Shown here: positions 24,985-36,083 of the stretch, in pieces | Position numbering within the stretch: the first letter of the stretch is position 1 | Layout of the letters: each line of letters starts with the position of its first letter | Made by a program: the position numbers and the translations under genes | Notes under the pieces: generated by a model | What the model was told of the DNA's origin: nothing | What the model saw: only the letters and a program-made list of their open reading frames with translations | Databases searched by the model: none | Source: Porites lobata | Taxonomy: Eukaryota; Cnidaria; Anthozoa; Scleractinia; Poritidae | Assembly: GCA_942486035.1 (NCBI GenBank) | Contig: CALNXK010000013.1 | Location: 3,252,001 to 3,316,000, forward strand | Direction of reading: 5' to 3' | DNA: 64,000 bases

Positions 24985-25358
24985 TAACTGATTTGATCGA
25001 CAGATATCTTTCTTTGAATTCGACGTAAAGATAATTATCTTCATGTTTTCATATCCTTCGTAAACTGTCTCCATACCAAATTATTGTGGTTATTTGCTTG
25101 AAGTGGCTCCTTGATTGTCTCTTAATTTGCTCATACAGCTCAGCCCATTTTTGAACACAATAGAGGAAAAATCCCCATTACTTTCTTTGGAGTCCCCTTT
25201 ACAGTAGAAAGCTCTGAATCCAGACATTGCGTTCATGGATCGTTGAAGGTCATAGTAAATTAAACCCGGCAGTTTCTATTATATTTTGTTTATCAGCATG
25301 TTTGGAAGTTGGTCAGGATTATTTATTTTTTCTCATTTTTATGTAAGGGGTCATGTAA

Positions 25359-25582
25359 GGGGCCGACCATTTAACTCTTGAGGGGGGTGGGTGATTTTGA
25401 AAAAAAAAAATGCCTGCAAGCGCTTGTCAGAAGAAAAAAAATTGCATGCAGCACAAAAAGTAATAGAAAGCTTATGGCAAAAAAAAAGGGGGAAAATATC
25501 CTGCCCACCAGATTGCTAAAAAAAATTTCTTGATAACCAGAATCACCAGCCCCCTCCCCTCAAGAGTTAAATGGTCGGCCCC
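25359..25582. mobile_element. MITE with GGGGCCGACC termini and TAA duplication
   Basis: The left arm 'ggggccgaccatttaactct' mirrors the right arm 'agagttaaatggtcggcccc'. TAA lies directly outside both ends (25356-25358 and 25583-25585). Non-coding. Confidence 0.78.
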
Positions 25583-26798
25583 TAAGTGAAGAGCGTAAAA
25601 TCGCATAGAAAGTTAAGTTCGCTCGTATTGCTCATGATTGAGAGTTAAACATGAAAGTCTGCGGATCTTTAGAGTGGCCGGGGGTGTTGGAAAAACAAAA
25701 TTTGTGGTGTTTTGTTTAGTAGTTTGTTGAATTGATTGTTACTGATTTTAAAGTAGAAACCTAAGGTAAAACAGACATGATTTTCCATCGATTCAAATTA
25801 TTATCTACATCATCTAAATCTACTTCTACCTATATTAAGTCCGTAAAAATCGCTAAGACATCACACCAACCAATATGTGGTGCTCCAAAATTTGCCTTAT
25901 TTCCCAGTCTCATCAAAGCACAACAACAAAACTAACACCATATCGACATCAGCCAAGACTAAAACACTGATAGAATTTCGTCTTTCATGTTCTTTGATAT
26001 GATTTCTTATTGCAAGCACTCTCTAGCAGAAGCAAGCCCTTCCAAGAACTAAAACATTTAAAAGTGCTCATAATTTCGAATTAGCCCCTCCTCCCTTCCC
26101 CCTCATTCGACAATGTCGAAACTAAAGCGCCGATTGGTTGACCTGGTTTGTACTATGCTTCAATTGCAGGACTCGAGGGGTGGGTCTAAAAAAAATGATG
26201 CTCTGTCGTATCGGATATTTTTGATTACAAGAGAATGCGTGACAAATACAATGATCCTAATAACTTCAATATCAAAATAGAATCTACAAACCACTGTTAT
26301 TACTGTTATTTCTTTTCGGCAAATACCGGGTTATAGCATAGATTCGCGATTCGGAATTCGCGGCTGCGTTAAAATAGAACAAAGAAAAATGCTTTTTAGT
26401 TTTTAGAGACATCGTGATTGCGGTGAAACTAAGTGAGAGTGAATCGTGAATAAAATTAGTTACATCCAACTACTGTACTTGTGACTTGTGGACAACACTG
26501 TTATTGGGAGGCAAAACATTCCCCATAATCGAAGCATTTTTTTTTTTTTGGTTTTGAATTCCGGCCCCTATCAATCATCCCCGTCACTTGGAATCAATAC
26601 AATATATATTCCAATACATCAAGTATCTACCACAGCTTTGAAAGACACCGCTGACTAGTTAATTGAGTAACGAAAACTCACCCTCCCTCTACGCCCGTGG
26701 AAAATTGTCACCCGAAAAAAAATCGTAGATGACACGTCGTTCAAAAATACATCAAGGGATTTTTCGTTTTACCACATAATTCTTGCATTTTTGTCGCT

Positions 26799-29700
26799 AT
26801 GAGACGAGCCCATGGTGGTATGTGAATTCAGTTAAATTTTCAACGTTATCTTTACCTTATTTTAGCTTTTTATGTTTTTCTTTTTCGCTTCAGCTTCTGA
26901 TTATCAAGGAAACATGAGCCAACGAACAGACCATCAAATGCTTGAAGAGGAAAACGATCGAATAGTCGACCATTTGTCAAGCAAAGTTCAGGCACTTAAA
27001 TCGGTATCACAGAAAAATTTCTTTGTACAAGCTTGCGTATGCTTGTGTATTTATTAGTGCAAATTATAATTGTGTTTCAATTGCTGTTTCAGCAGCTGAA
27101 TTATCCTCTTGATTGTTTGTGTTAGTAATTATAAAATAAGCTTAAGCTTACTTTTTGTGTCCACTTGTACAAGACACTCTAAATTCAAGATTTCTTATTT
27201 TAAGAAAAAGTTTAAAACAGATTATAGAATAAGATTTAGTTCTCGTAAATTCAAACTGCCTGTTTTTTGTTTACAGAAAAAAGAGTTCTTGTCCTATGAT
27301 TTGTTCTAAATTTTTGCGTAAAATAAGAAAACTTTTTCTTAAGTTGAGAGATTCAGAGCGATCTCGAATTTAGAGGGAGAATTAAAAAAAATGTGTCTCT
27401 CTCCTACTCAACGTAAAGTAGTCTAGCTCATGCTGATTTGATCATTAACCTCTGAATTCTCCTGACAACAGCACTGCTAGATCAATCTTGAGTTTAGAGC
27501 TGTGACAAAAAAGGAAATGCCCCAAAGATGAAATGATTAGTCAATTTCTCCTAGTAACTAAAGAAATGTACAGAGAATAGTGTGCAGATTTTATACTTGT
27601 TTATATTGGGTGATATTATTTGTAATTTAACGAAAACAGTAATTACCATTGAAGGATGGAAGTAAACAAAGATAATTGTCTGTTTGTTCACATCCACGGC
27701 AGGATTAGCTCTGTCGGTAGAGTGGTGGACTGCAGAGTGGGAGGTCATGGGTTTGATTCCCGGGGCCGGACCAATACTCGGGGTCTTAAAATAACTGAGA
27801 AATGAAGGTCCCTCGTCTGTGCTGCAAACAGCTTGACCTTTGCATGGCTCGAATGACAACATAAAATGGCGGTCCCGTCTCCAGTTGGAGATGTAGAAAT
27901 AGTGTCCCCAGCTAGTACTTTTGTACTAAATACATTGACTTTCAGATAAAGTGTATTTTATTTGTTTTTTTGTTCATGAATTGTGTGTCAGTGTATAATA
28001 TTGCTAGTTTGTCTTGTTTTCTATGTTGCAGCTTACAATAGACATTGGACATGAAGTAAAATATCAGAACAAAATGCTTAGTGAAATGGTAAGCTTGGCT
28101 TTTTCAGTAACTGGCAAATTTGTGTTACACTGTAGATACAGTGTAGTATTCTCTGTCATCATGCTTACAACCTGACTCTCTAGAGCTGAAATGGCTCTCA
28201 GATTTTAAGAATGTGATGTATTCATTTTCTGCTGTCATGTGGAATCTAAATCCTTAGAGAAGTTCCAAGGCATAGCATCCAAGCAGGGTAATCTTGTTGA
28301 TCTTCTGAAATTTCCATAGATATGATTTTTTGTGTCGTCGAAATGGAACCTATGCCTTTAGTTGTGTGTTCTTAAGAGAGGTCAGTTTGTGTGGAAAGTT
28401 AATGGATATTGAAGTATGTAAAGAGCAGCTGCGAACAAACACTTGGGGACGGGAGAGCACTTTGTGACTCAGGCCTGAATGTATGTGAAGTAGGCTGCAG
28501 AGAGACTGGGTCTGAAAATTTCCAACCTGTTCTTACCATGGGCTGCCTGTGGTAATGTGTGATATGTTAGCTCAAAATCAAAGAAAGAAGGACATCATGT
28601 ATGTGTGTGTTTTCTGCCCACAGGCAAGTCCCTTCTTTATACTTTCTGATCTAAAGCGCGCCTCTTGATGCTATGTAAGGGCCACCATCCTTCACTCTAT
28701 TCAGCATTCCTGCTCAAGGTCTTTCAAGTGGCTTCTTTCCTATTATTTTCCTTTCAATAACTAATGAGACAAGATCCCCATGCCGTAAGGTATGACCATG
28801 CCAGACTCTCTGTCTTCTGTTAATAATATATATGATGGCCCTCTCCTCACCAACATGCCTCAATGCTTCTTTGTTACAGACTTTGTCAGACCAATAAATG
28901 TTTAAGAACTTCCTCCAAAGCCACATCTCACAGCTCTCCATCCTTCACACATCCTCTTTCTTGAAGGTCTACAATTCGGTTCCATAAAGAGCAGTCCTCC
29001 ATATGACAGTCTTTTTAATTCTCTTCTTTAGGCAAAGGCTGAAGGCTTATGCCAGCAGTTCTTTTTTTTTTTTAGTAAATGCATGTAACAGGCGTGCAAA
29101 GTTTTTATTTCTCTTAGTTCTTTATTACAATGGTTTGGTCACTTGTCTTGTTAACATGAGAGCAGGTGTGACAATAGCTTGTGATACAATTGAGCAAGTA
29201 ACATTTTTCCTTCATTGTGGAGCATGTAATTATGTACCTACTAACTGGTCATTGTTTTTCGGAGGCCATGATGCTCAAAAATGGAAAAAAATAACCTTTG
29301 GCTTTGGCTCGAGGTTAGCTTGTGCTTGGGTGGTGGCCCTTGGTTTACTCGGGCTCAAGTTTGGCTCCTGAAAATATTCTCTTTTGACAGTGATTTTTGA
29401 AAACAGTATGTGACCCAGTGGAAAACTATAGACTTGACAGTGGACAACTAGCTTCCCACAAAGACATTCTTTTGGCTCGTCATGCAATCCTCCTCACGAG
29501 ACAAACCCATAAGAATATCTGTGTGGGAGGCTAGTCTACAACTTGAAGAACTGTGATCATAATGGGTGTTACACCTGAGACTGTCCATATGAGTGGTCAT
29601 GTGATGCTGTTCAACAGAGTCCCGAAGTGTGATGTCATAAAAAAAGTAAATTTGGGAAACTATGGGATTTGTTGGAATATTTTGAGTTTTTGGCAAGTGG

Positions 29701-30411
29701 CCTTTTGGATGTTGTTCTTTCAAAATATTCCAACAAATCCCATAATTGTGTGCAAATCATCTCTCAGATATTAGTCCAGTTATGCTCTGATGTCTCCATA
29801 CAAATCCTGCTTCTAAATTTGACTTGGTTCATAGGTTAAGAACAAAGGCAGGAGTTGAGTGTACATTAGTCAGGTTGAAGGAATATTTGAGACACATTTA
29901 GGGTAATTTGTTGGGGCCGTTGGGAGCTCAGAGCAGGGATATTGACACTGCTTTGCTTAAATTAAGTCTGTAATGCAGTCTAAGTCTTACCTTGTTTTGT
30001 TGTGTTGCATCATGTTGGTGTTCTGTAAAGCCAATATTGATTCAAAGTATCAGCCTTCCTACTATGTATGTTATCTCTAATTACTGAACTCACTTTAGGA
30101 TCACACATTCAATTGTAATGCTGATGAGGGGCCAAGCCCGAAACGTTTGGAAAGGAACTGCATCTGCAACACAGCACTTTTGTTCATCATTACTTGTTAT
30201 TGAACATTTAGTTGTCAGCCTGATAACTTGACGTTTTTCTCCCAATGTGTTGTAGGACACAGATTTTGATTCTGGAGGCTCACTGTTATCAGCAACAATG
30301 GGAAGATTAACAGCACTGACCAAGAAAGGCCATCACAGAGTTATGCTCTATTTGATTCTCTTTTGTTTGTTTGTTTTCTTTGTTGCGTGGTACATTATTA
30401 AGAGAAGGTGA
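26799..30411 (+). CDS. BET1: BET1 ER-Golgi Qc-SNARE (4 exons)
   Basis: Exons 26799-26817, 26894-27003, 28032-28088 and 30256-30411 join in phase to 113 residues. BET1 is a Golgi/ER vesicle SNARE that pairs with syntaxin-5, membrin/GS27 and Sec22b in ER-to-Golgi fusion. Seen: an N-terminal 'MRRAHGASDYQG' (vertebrate BET1 also starts MRR); 'EEENDRIVDHLSSKVQALKSLTIDIGHEVKYQN' in pieces across exons 2-3, with the zero-layer Gln near residue 55; 'MDTDFDSGGSLLSATMGRL'; then one C-terminal transmembrane segment (about residues 91-110) ending in KRR. Exon 1 is 19 nt and was chosen because ATG, phase and GTATGT donor all fit. Intron 3 (2.2 kb) contains a LINE fragment. The last exon and 3' UTR were duplicated many times downstream. 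Confidence 0.95.
27703..27945 (+). mobile_element. tRNA-derived SINE in BET1 intron 2
   Basis: A box 'tagctctgtcggtag' (27706-27720) and B box 'ggtttgattcc' (27750-27760) sit at tRNA spacing, followed by a body containing 'aaaatggcggtcccgtctcc'. An open frame on the opposite strand across it is not a gene. Confidence 0.65.
28700..29010 (-). mobile_element. Non-LTR retrotransposon RT tail (fragment)
   Basis: On the minus strand, 28714-28941 reads 'ESCEMWLWRKF' ... 'IIYIINRRQRVWHGHTLRH'; upstream of it, through a stop, is 'VIWRTALYGTEL'. Together these match the usual end of LINE reverse transcriptases (LLYGSETW ... EMWCWRRML ... RQxxWxGHxLR). Stops make it dead. Lies in BET1 intron 3. Confidence 0.65.
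29661..29744. repeat. Inverted repeat hairpin in BET1 intron 3
   Basis: 'tatgggatttgttggaatat' is mirrored by 'atattccaacaaatcccata' about 40 bases later. The arms are at least 20 bp and look perfect. Confidence 0.7.
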
Positions 30412-30470
30412 AGAAATTAAACGGAGAAACAATTATATAATATACTTAACTATAAAAAAATCAAATTGTA

Positions 30471-30476
30471 AATAAA
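30471..30476 (+). terminator. Polyadenylation signal AATAAA of BET1
   Basis: AATAAA lies 60 bases after the BET1 stop codon in 'attgtaaataaattttgtcc'. The same signal is kept in the downstream copies at 34453-34458, 36759-36764 and 42947-42952, but mutated to AATAAG near 43604. Confidence 0.6.
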
Positions 30477-31169
30477 TTTTGTCCATTCTTATACAGTTTT
30501 CGTGCCTCTTTTCTTCAATTTAATTGCTTTGGTTTGTTCTTGTACACAGTCCTTGAGTCGCTACACTTCCGGGGTCTAAATCGTCTTTGTCAGTGAACAT
30601 ATGATGACGCTTCCTTGTCGTTTGTTAATGATTAGTTTTCAAGTTTTTTTAGCGGAGAACGTGAGCAACAAGATGATAAATCTTACTGTAATTACCTTAG
30701 CTCGGATGCTGTTCCCTCCTTACAGCTCCCAGCTATTTACATAACTGAACGAGTTGGAATAATCGTGACGAATTTTGAAAGGACGCGACTAGACTTTCGA
30801 AATAGGTCCTTAGTCCTGTTTGACATGGCTTGTGACTTGCTCGGGCGCTTCGCTGCTTAAAAAGCTCGCTTCGCTCACTCCTTGCTATGAAAATGAAACT
30901 CGTGAGGTCGTCTTGTGGCAAGTCTTTAATAGGACGCGACATGAGTCAGTTTTTAAAGACGTGTTCATTGGCGTCACTTACTGTTATCGGATCGTAAGGT
31001 CTCTTATAGTTTCCCAAGAGAGATTTAGATAATGTTGTTGAAGAGCAAAGAGTGTTTGTAATGGTCCGTTGTAGCCTTTGGTAGGCTAAAGTCATAGATA
31101 GACTATGATTCCACGTTAGCAAGTTAGACTAGTTTCGAATCTTAAGTTACTTACCATTTAGTAGTACAC

Positions 31170-31500
31170 GTAAAACACCCGGGGGCGGGGGGTACTTTAG
31201 GAATTTCTGGGTGGGGATGTGCCGCTGGGAGCCTGGAACCCTTAATCTTTACCAGAGCTAGTTCAGCTGAATTTTGCTACCCTATACTAAAGTAAAATCC
31301 CCAAATCCCCCTATCCTAGAGTAGCTGTGTACCTAGTCTAGATAAAATCTTCAACCAACTGATCAGTTTCCTGAAAAATGATACCCTATTCTAGAGCCAA
31401 ACGCTCTGATTTAAACCCTATCCCATAAACTGCTTGAAAACCATACCCTCCAAATACATTTTAGCCCATATATGACACTGAAATGTCAGCAACAGGAGTC
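31170..31500. repeat. Probable dispersed repeat in unit 1 spacer
   Basis: Starts with 'cccgggggcggggggtactt' and contains many 'ataccctattctagag'-type phrases. It is absent from the corresponding spacers of units 2-4, so it is an insertion into unit 1. Limits are approximate. Confidence 0.4.
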
Positions 31501-31894
31501 AGCAACACAGTCGTGACGACCTCCTTTGCATTGTTCCTATCATGTTCAAAAATACTTCTTTCAGACTGCAAGGTAGGCTTAACTGGAATTTATATGCTTG
31601 CTTGCACTTTAGTTTTGTACTTGTTCTGCAGTGCTATTTTTTAAAAAGTTACAGGCCCCCTCCCCGGTTAATTCTTAACACTGACCAGCTGGTATTGACC
31701 ATATTTGGAGGACGTTCCTTTTCAAGGTGTTCAAGGGAAATATAATAGTTATTGCCGTCAATCGTAAACTAGGGACGGGGTAACAGGGATCACTGACATC
31801 ACGATCACTGACATCACGCAAAGACAATGGCCCGATGGCTCAGCTGTGTTGACGAAAAAATGGCAAAAGATTTCACAAGAGGAAGAGGTCGAAG

Positions 31895-32030
31895 TAGCCT
31901 GCGAACAGTAGACGCATTCCCGGTCGTCGCTTCTCTCCCTCCGACGACCGGAAATGCGTCTGCTGTTCGCAGGCTATTTTTCGGAGGGAGAGAAGCGACG
32001 ACCGGAAATGCGTCTGCTGTTCGCAGGCTA
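31895..32030. mobile_element. MITE of three ~50-bp arms with 9-bp target duplication
   Basis: TAGCCTGCGAACAGTAGACG... is followed by its inverted copy and then by a further copy in that same inverted orientation, ending ...CTGTTCGCAGGCTA. Flanks 31886-31894 and 32031-32039 are both AGGTCGAAG. The overlapping open frames on both strands are by-products of the inverted repeats. Confidence 0.82.
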
Positions 32031-32601
32031 AGGTCGAAGAGACTGAAGAGAGAGGCCCCTGACCGTGAACGTGAAGATGAAATAGCCTCAAAACATGGGG
32101 CAAGAGTACGCAAAAACAACATTTGAAGGATAACTGCTTTTTGAAGAATATCTGCAACTAAAAAAATATGGTTCATTTCTTGAAACCCTCATCTAATACA
32201 GCTGTAGCTGTTAATTAATATGATGCTGTACGATCCACCTTGTCTCTGACTGGCAGAATCTGAAGAAGCGAGCTTGGCAAAGCTGGCACGACCCAGTGTT
32301 TTTGTCGGCATACCTTTCACCTTTGGACCTCTCTTATAAGTCAACAGTTTGGTCTTTGTTTTTGTCTTTTTATCGCTGTTTTCGTGAAATTAACCTTACA
32401 AATTGCAAAAAGAACTCCGCATTGTGTTTTACTCTGATGCATTTACTTTCGTGTTTTTCGAAATCGCGCAAGTCAACCTGCCTCTAGCGGTTTGGAGAAT
32501 GTACAACGAACACAATCTAAAATATGAGCTGCAAAACTTTCCAGAAACATCCAGGAACTAGCAAATTTACTTGCATAAAGTCCAGTATTCAATTAGTATA
32601 G

Positions 32602-32767
32602 GTAATAGCATGATTTGTAGTGATATTTGGCATAAATACCACAAGTGATATTTCAAAATTGTTATACGTAATTTCACGAGCCGTCAGACGAGTGAAATTT
32701 GAGACAATTTTGAAATATCACGAGTGATAATTATATCAAATATTACGTACAAATCATGCTATTATTT
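32602..32767. mobile_element. Foldback MITE
   Basis: 'aatagcatgatttgta' at the left end mirrors 'tacaaatcatgctatt' at the right. Inner arms 'gtgatatttcaaaattgt' and 'acaattttgaaatatcac' are also mirrored around a short centre. Confidence 0.7.
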
Positions 32768-32803
32768 GTTTATACTACTACCTGCAAAAGGTTTGTAATT
32801 TTC

Positions 32804-32835
<32 letters not shown>

Positions 32836-33800
32836 GACCGCTCTAAGCAAATCAAATTGCAGAAATTTCTAATGTAGTAGTATAAAAGAAATTGTACCCT
32901 TCATGTAGAAATTCCACCATATCTCGAAATTCCTCTGACAACTTTTTGTGAAACTTGGCACAGAAGAAGACAAGTACTTAGTGGTAACGTAGATTATGTT
33001 TTTGAGAAAATGCAAATAAGGGCTGAAATTCGATAAAAGAACTAAAACCATTGTGACGTCATTGTCATGATATTCATTCCGATTGCGAAAAAAATAACGT
33101 AATAAAATTAATTTTATGTGTATGTTACTTACAATGTGTTAACAATAAAGACCAAGCTGTTTATGTATAAAAGGTCTAAGGGGGAAAGGTATGTGAAAGG
33201 GTCGAGCCACTTTAAGCCGGTAAATATAATTTCGGCGATATTTTTTTGCATTTAGGTTCAAAAAGTGGTGACGGAGGGTTTCTTTCTTCGTCCATTATTT
33301 TATTCTGGTGTTTTGCGTCAATTTTAACCCTGATTAGTTTCTATGGGTAACTACCTATTTTTAACACTTTTGCTATTTTTATGACGAATCTGACAATTGC
33401 GCGCTCTTGTTTGTTCTTTTACAATTTTTTGTAGTCGCTGGCTTCCTCAAGTCAAAAAGATTACCATTTAGTGGCGACATACCTAAAAGGTTATCACGGC
33501 TTTTCATGGCAAATTTTGTTTCTGAAGTGTTTGGTCGTGATCAATCGTTTGATCCTATTTTGATGTTTACGTAAAAGTTTAAGACTGTTAACGTCATTTT
33601 AATACCCCTATTAGTTGCCATGGGTACATATATAATCAAAAGACAATCCTGTTTAATCTTAACATTTCTATGACTACTGCTGCTTCAGACCTTTTTTAAA
33701 GCTGCGTTTGGAGCTGACAAAAGCGACAGCTCGACCCTGCCAGTAGATAAACTCTTGATTCCTGAAGCTGCTTTTGCAACACAAAGTGATCAAGTTGACA

Positions 33801-34115
33801 ATGGCTACAGGCTGTCTTTCACTGTTCGGCAGAAGGAAGAGAAGATCTAAACAAACAAGGAAGCAAGATAACCTCACATTATCCCTCGAAGTAAGAGAGC
33901 CAATGAGCCCAGCTTCAGAGAGAAAGAATTACAACAGGCTTGAACTTTCACCGCCTGGCACAGTTTTTACTTTCGACAATTTCAACGTGATGCCAAACTG
34001 CTCTTTTTTTCAAAGAAACGCTCTCAAGAAGATGGAACCGGGCAGTCCTTCTCCACGGATACTTCTTCCTATTATCATGGTTTTCTCGGACCAAAGCCAT
34101 GAAAGCGAACAGTAA
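33801..34115 (+). CDS. Novel small basic protein, array copy A (104 aa)
   Basis: Single-exon frame in tandem unit 1; I do not recognise the family. The product starts MATGCLSLF, then has a basic run 'RRKRRSKQTRKQ' (about residues 11-22, nuclear-signal-like), a Ser/Thr-rich middle, the motif 'LSPPGTVFTFDN' and a C-terminal block 'GSPSPRILLPII' before an acidic/Ser end. No signal peptide or membrane helix is evident; most of it looks disordered, with several SP sites. The start was chosen because all four copies begin MATxCLSLF here. It belongs with copy D: both have FDN-FN (one residue shorter than B/C) and 'LKKM'. By eye it differs from copy B at about 21 of 104 positions. Downstream, at 34311-34500, is a BET1-derived 3' end with AATAAA. 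Confidence 0.7.
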   Translation: MATGCLSLFGRRKRRSKQTRKQDNLTLSLEVREPMSPASERKNYNRLELSPPGTVFTFDNFNVMPNCSFFQRNALKKMEPGSPSPRILLPIIMVFSDQSHESEQ

Positions 34116-34310
34116 CTGAAAGATCATAGAAAAGGATCAAAAGTACACTGAAAAATTATGTAATCAACCATTATTTCGGGCATACGAAAAATCAATGCTA
34201 CATAGACACAGGTACGAAAATATGATATAAAATGGGAATATTTTGAGTGAGAGATTGATTTCAAAGTAGGATGAACAGCTGTCGTTTTTTGTTGCAATTA
34301 CATAACATAT

Positions 34311-34500
34311 GATTGACCAAGAAAGGCCATTATAGAGTTATGCTCTATTTGATTATCTTTTGTTTTTTGTGTCTATTCTTCTTACATGTGTTGAATAAAT
34401 TCAAAGGAGAAAAAATTATGTAATATAATTACATGTAACAAATCAAATTGCAAATAAATTTTTTCTATTCTGAACTAGTTTATGCGCCACTTCTCTTCGA
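34311..34500 (+). pseudogene. BET1 terminal-exon remnant 1
   Basis: 'gaccaagaaaggcc' followed by 'gttatgctctatttgatt' matches the last BET1 exon from about 30318 on, then the BET1 3' UTR including 'caaataaatttt' and 'cttctcttc'. Homology to the SNARE part further upstream is lost. The frame keeps a hydrophobic stretch but no start. It probably now acts as the 3' end of gene A. Confidence 0.75.
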
Positions 34501-34740
34501 TTATTTAGTTTTTTTTTAATACACTTTGATACAAGTATTCCTCTTGGGGCCATCTATTCAGGCTCTTTAATCGTCAAATATCATTTCAATATCCATATAC
34601 AAATTCACTAGACTGATCTCCATACAATATTTAAAGAATTAGTCGTGAGAATTTGTTATAAGATCAAGGAATTTTTCCTCTGGCGCTCATTTGATTAATT
34701 CTCGTAATCTTTTCCCTTGATTATGTATTGATATTGTCAG

Positions 34741-34845
34741 GAATGGAGAACATTGATGTTGATCATGTGAATCATTCCACTCCTGGATGATCAAACAAAT
34801 TACGGAAACAATCCCGCTGAGCTGCGTGGAATATATCTTTGAAAA
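34741..34845 (+). other. Exon-like conserved segment (also 43881-43985)
   Basis: A 105-nt block lies between an AG acceptor-like end ('atattgtcag') and a GTAAGTGA donor-like end. It has the same length and the same splice-like borders in unit 4 (43881-43985). In unit 3 it is interrupted by the LINE (left part from 37041, right part to 40542). It could be a non-coding 5' exon of the small genes; a 15-codon frame MENIDVDHVN... inside is probably meaningless. Confidence 0.3.
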
Positions 34846-35753
34846 GTAAGTGAAGGAAATGTTCATTAAAAGTAAAGTATGAACAAAAGTGCCGTGTTTT
34901 ATATGAAGTTGCTTTCCAAACGTTTCGGCCCTTCATTAGCGGAATTACAAGTACGTTCGAACCGGTGCTGGATGGCAAGTTTCACGGTAAAGATGATCAA
35001 TGAAACCATTATGACGCTTTGAGAACGTGAACAGAAAGGCGATAAATCGCACTGGATCTCCCTATTGAAGTCCGGACGCTAACCCTTCCTTTCAGCTTTC
35101 AACCATTTTCATAACTAAATGAGTTGGAATAATCGTGATAAGTTTTGAAAAGGGCGCAACATGAGTCAGTTTGTGAGTAATGTTTTCATTAGCGTCACTC
35201 ATTGTCCTCGGATCATGATGTCCCTTGTTTCTTTGGGGAGACGATTCAAATAATGTGCTTGAAGATTCAAAACTGTTTGTAATCGTCTGTTGTAGTCTTT
35301 GATGGCCTAAAACCATAGATGCTTATGCAAAATATTGGGTGGCAAACAAGGCGCATTTTGGGAAATGTAAAAGTTGCGAATATAAATTCCAGATCAGAGA
35401 CACTCGTCAATTATAATCCCTTCTCCATTTTAGCAACGCATTCTTGACGAACGAAAAATTTTAAAAGCCCAGCAAGCCGCCCCTGCTTTGCATCGTTTCT
35501 ATCATATTTAGATCCGTTTTTTTTTTTATTTTACACTTTTCTGAATGGTATTTACTTAAAAGTAAAAGTTCTTTCCGGCTTATTTTTCATACTGACCAGC
35601 TGGCATTGACCTTATTTGGAAGACGTTTCTTTTTTTTATTATTTCACATGCAAAATAAAATAGTGATTGACGTTAATCAAAAAACTAGTAGACTGAAACA
35701 AGCTTTACGTAAGTGTAAGTGTTGCGTAACGGAGGGCGAAGAAGAGAGGAAGG

Positions 35754-35821
35754 TAGCTTGAATTTCAGACATTCCTTCGAGTCTGCGCATACCGTACTGT
35801 TAAAGGCTGAAATTCAGGCTA
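35754..35821. repeat. 68-bp inverted repeat TAGCTTGAATTTCAG / CTGAAATTCAGGCTA
   Basis: Short mirrored ends of the TAG...CTA style. Versions occupy the same place in unit 3 (near 41751-41820) and unit 4 (near 45839-45893), so the insertion predates the duplications. The outside 9-mers share only 'gagg', too little to prove a duplication. Confidence 0.45.
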
Positions 35822-35852
35822 GCGAGGTAGGTAGGTGAATATTTTAAGACTG

Positions 35853-35957
35853 TTACGTCAAGTGTAATATCCCCTCCGTTTTAGTTGTCATGGTTACACT
35901 TATGACTTCTCAACAGATAATCCTTTTTTATTAATTTCTATGACTCCTGTTACGTCA
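35853..35957 (+). promoter_or_regulatory. Paired CRE-like TTACGTCA sites upstream of copy B
   Basis: TTACGTCA occurs at 35853-35860 and 35950-35957, 127-231 bases before the copy B start. Unit 3 has the same pair at 41851-41858 and 41948-41955. Unit 1 has TAACGTCA near 33589-33596. In unit 4 the distal part was destroyed by a LINE insertion and the proximal site has decayed. The factor is inferred only from the consensus. Confidence 0.4.
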
Positions 35958-36083
35958 CACACCTGATCGGTCTTTTTGAATCTGCGTTTTGCTAGACAAA
36001 AGCGACAGTCCGTGCTAGCAGGATAAACTCTAGTTCTCGATTCCAAAATCTACTGTTGCAACACAGCGTGAACCAGCTGAAAA

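Larger units (their letters stand above)
24122..26713. mobile_element. 2.6-kb element bounded by 66-bp terminal inverted repeats
   Basis: 24122-24188 (GGGTGACAATTTTCCACGGG...) is the reverse complement of 26648-26713 except for about one base in the 'attaattag/actagttaat' portion. The outer flanks, GAAAAAAAT on the left and GAAAAAAAAT on the right, could be a target duplication with slippage in the A run. No transposase-like frame is visible, so it looks non-autonomous or decayed. It contains two younger MITEs (24462-24984 and 25359-25582). Confidence 0.65.
23894..26798. promoter_or_regulatory. Head-to-head GCAT/BET1 intergenic region (bidirectional promoter candidate)
   Basis: The two start codons face away from each other (GCAT at 23893 on minus, BET1 at 26799 on plus). 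If the TIR-bounded insertion 24122-26713 is removed, only about 313 bp separates them: 228 bp on the GCAT side and 85 bp on the BET1 side. That short spacing suggests an ancestral shared promoter. I see no TATA box placed convincingly for either gene. Confidence 0.5.

Noticed and set aside
24200..25074. Open frames up to 100 codons between GCAT and BET1
   Set aside because: They cover the MITE 24462-24984 and the surrounding TIR element; no homology-like motifs and no splice support.
31814..32176. Overlapping open frames of 94-120 codons on both strands
   Set aside because: They lie over the three-armed MITE 31895-32030; the repeated 'AVRRL'/'DAFPVV' peptides are translations of the inverted arms.
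34311..34425. BET1 remnant 1 keeps an open hydrophobic stretch
   Set aside because: There is an in-frame stop just upstream, no start codon and no SNARE motif; a functional peptide is not supported.
34742..34789. Conserved 15-codon frame MENIDVDHVN... repeated in the array
   Set aside because: Its conservation is no better than the surrounding DNA, and the frame is too short to argue for translation.
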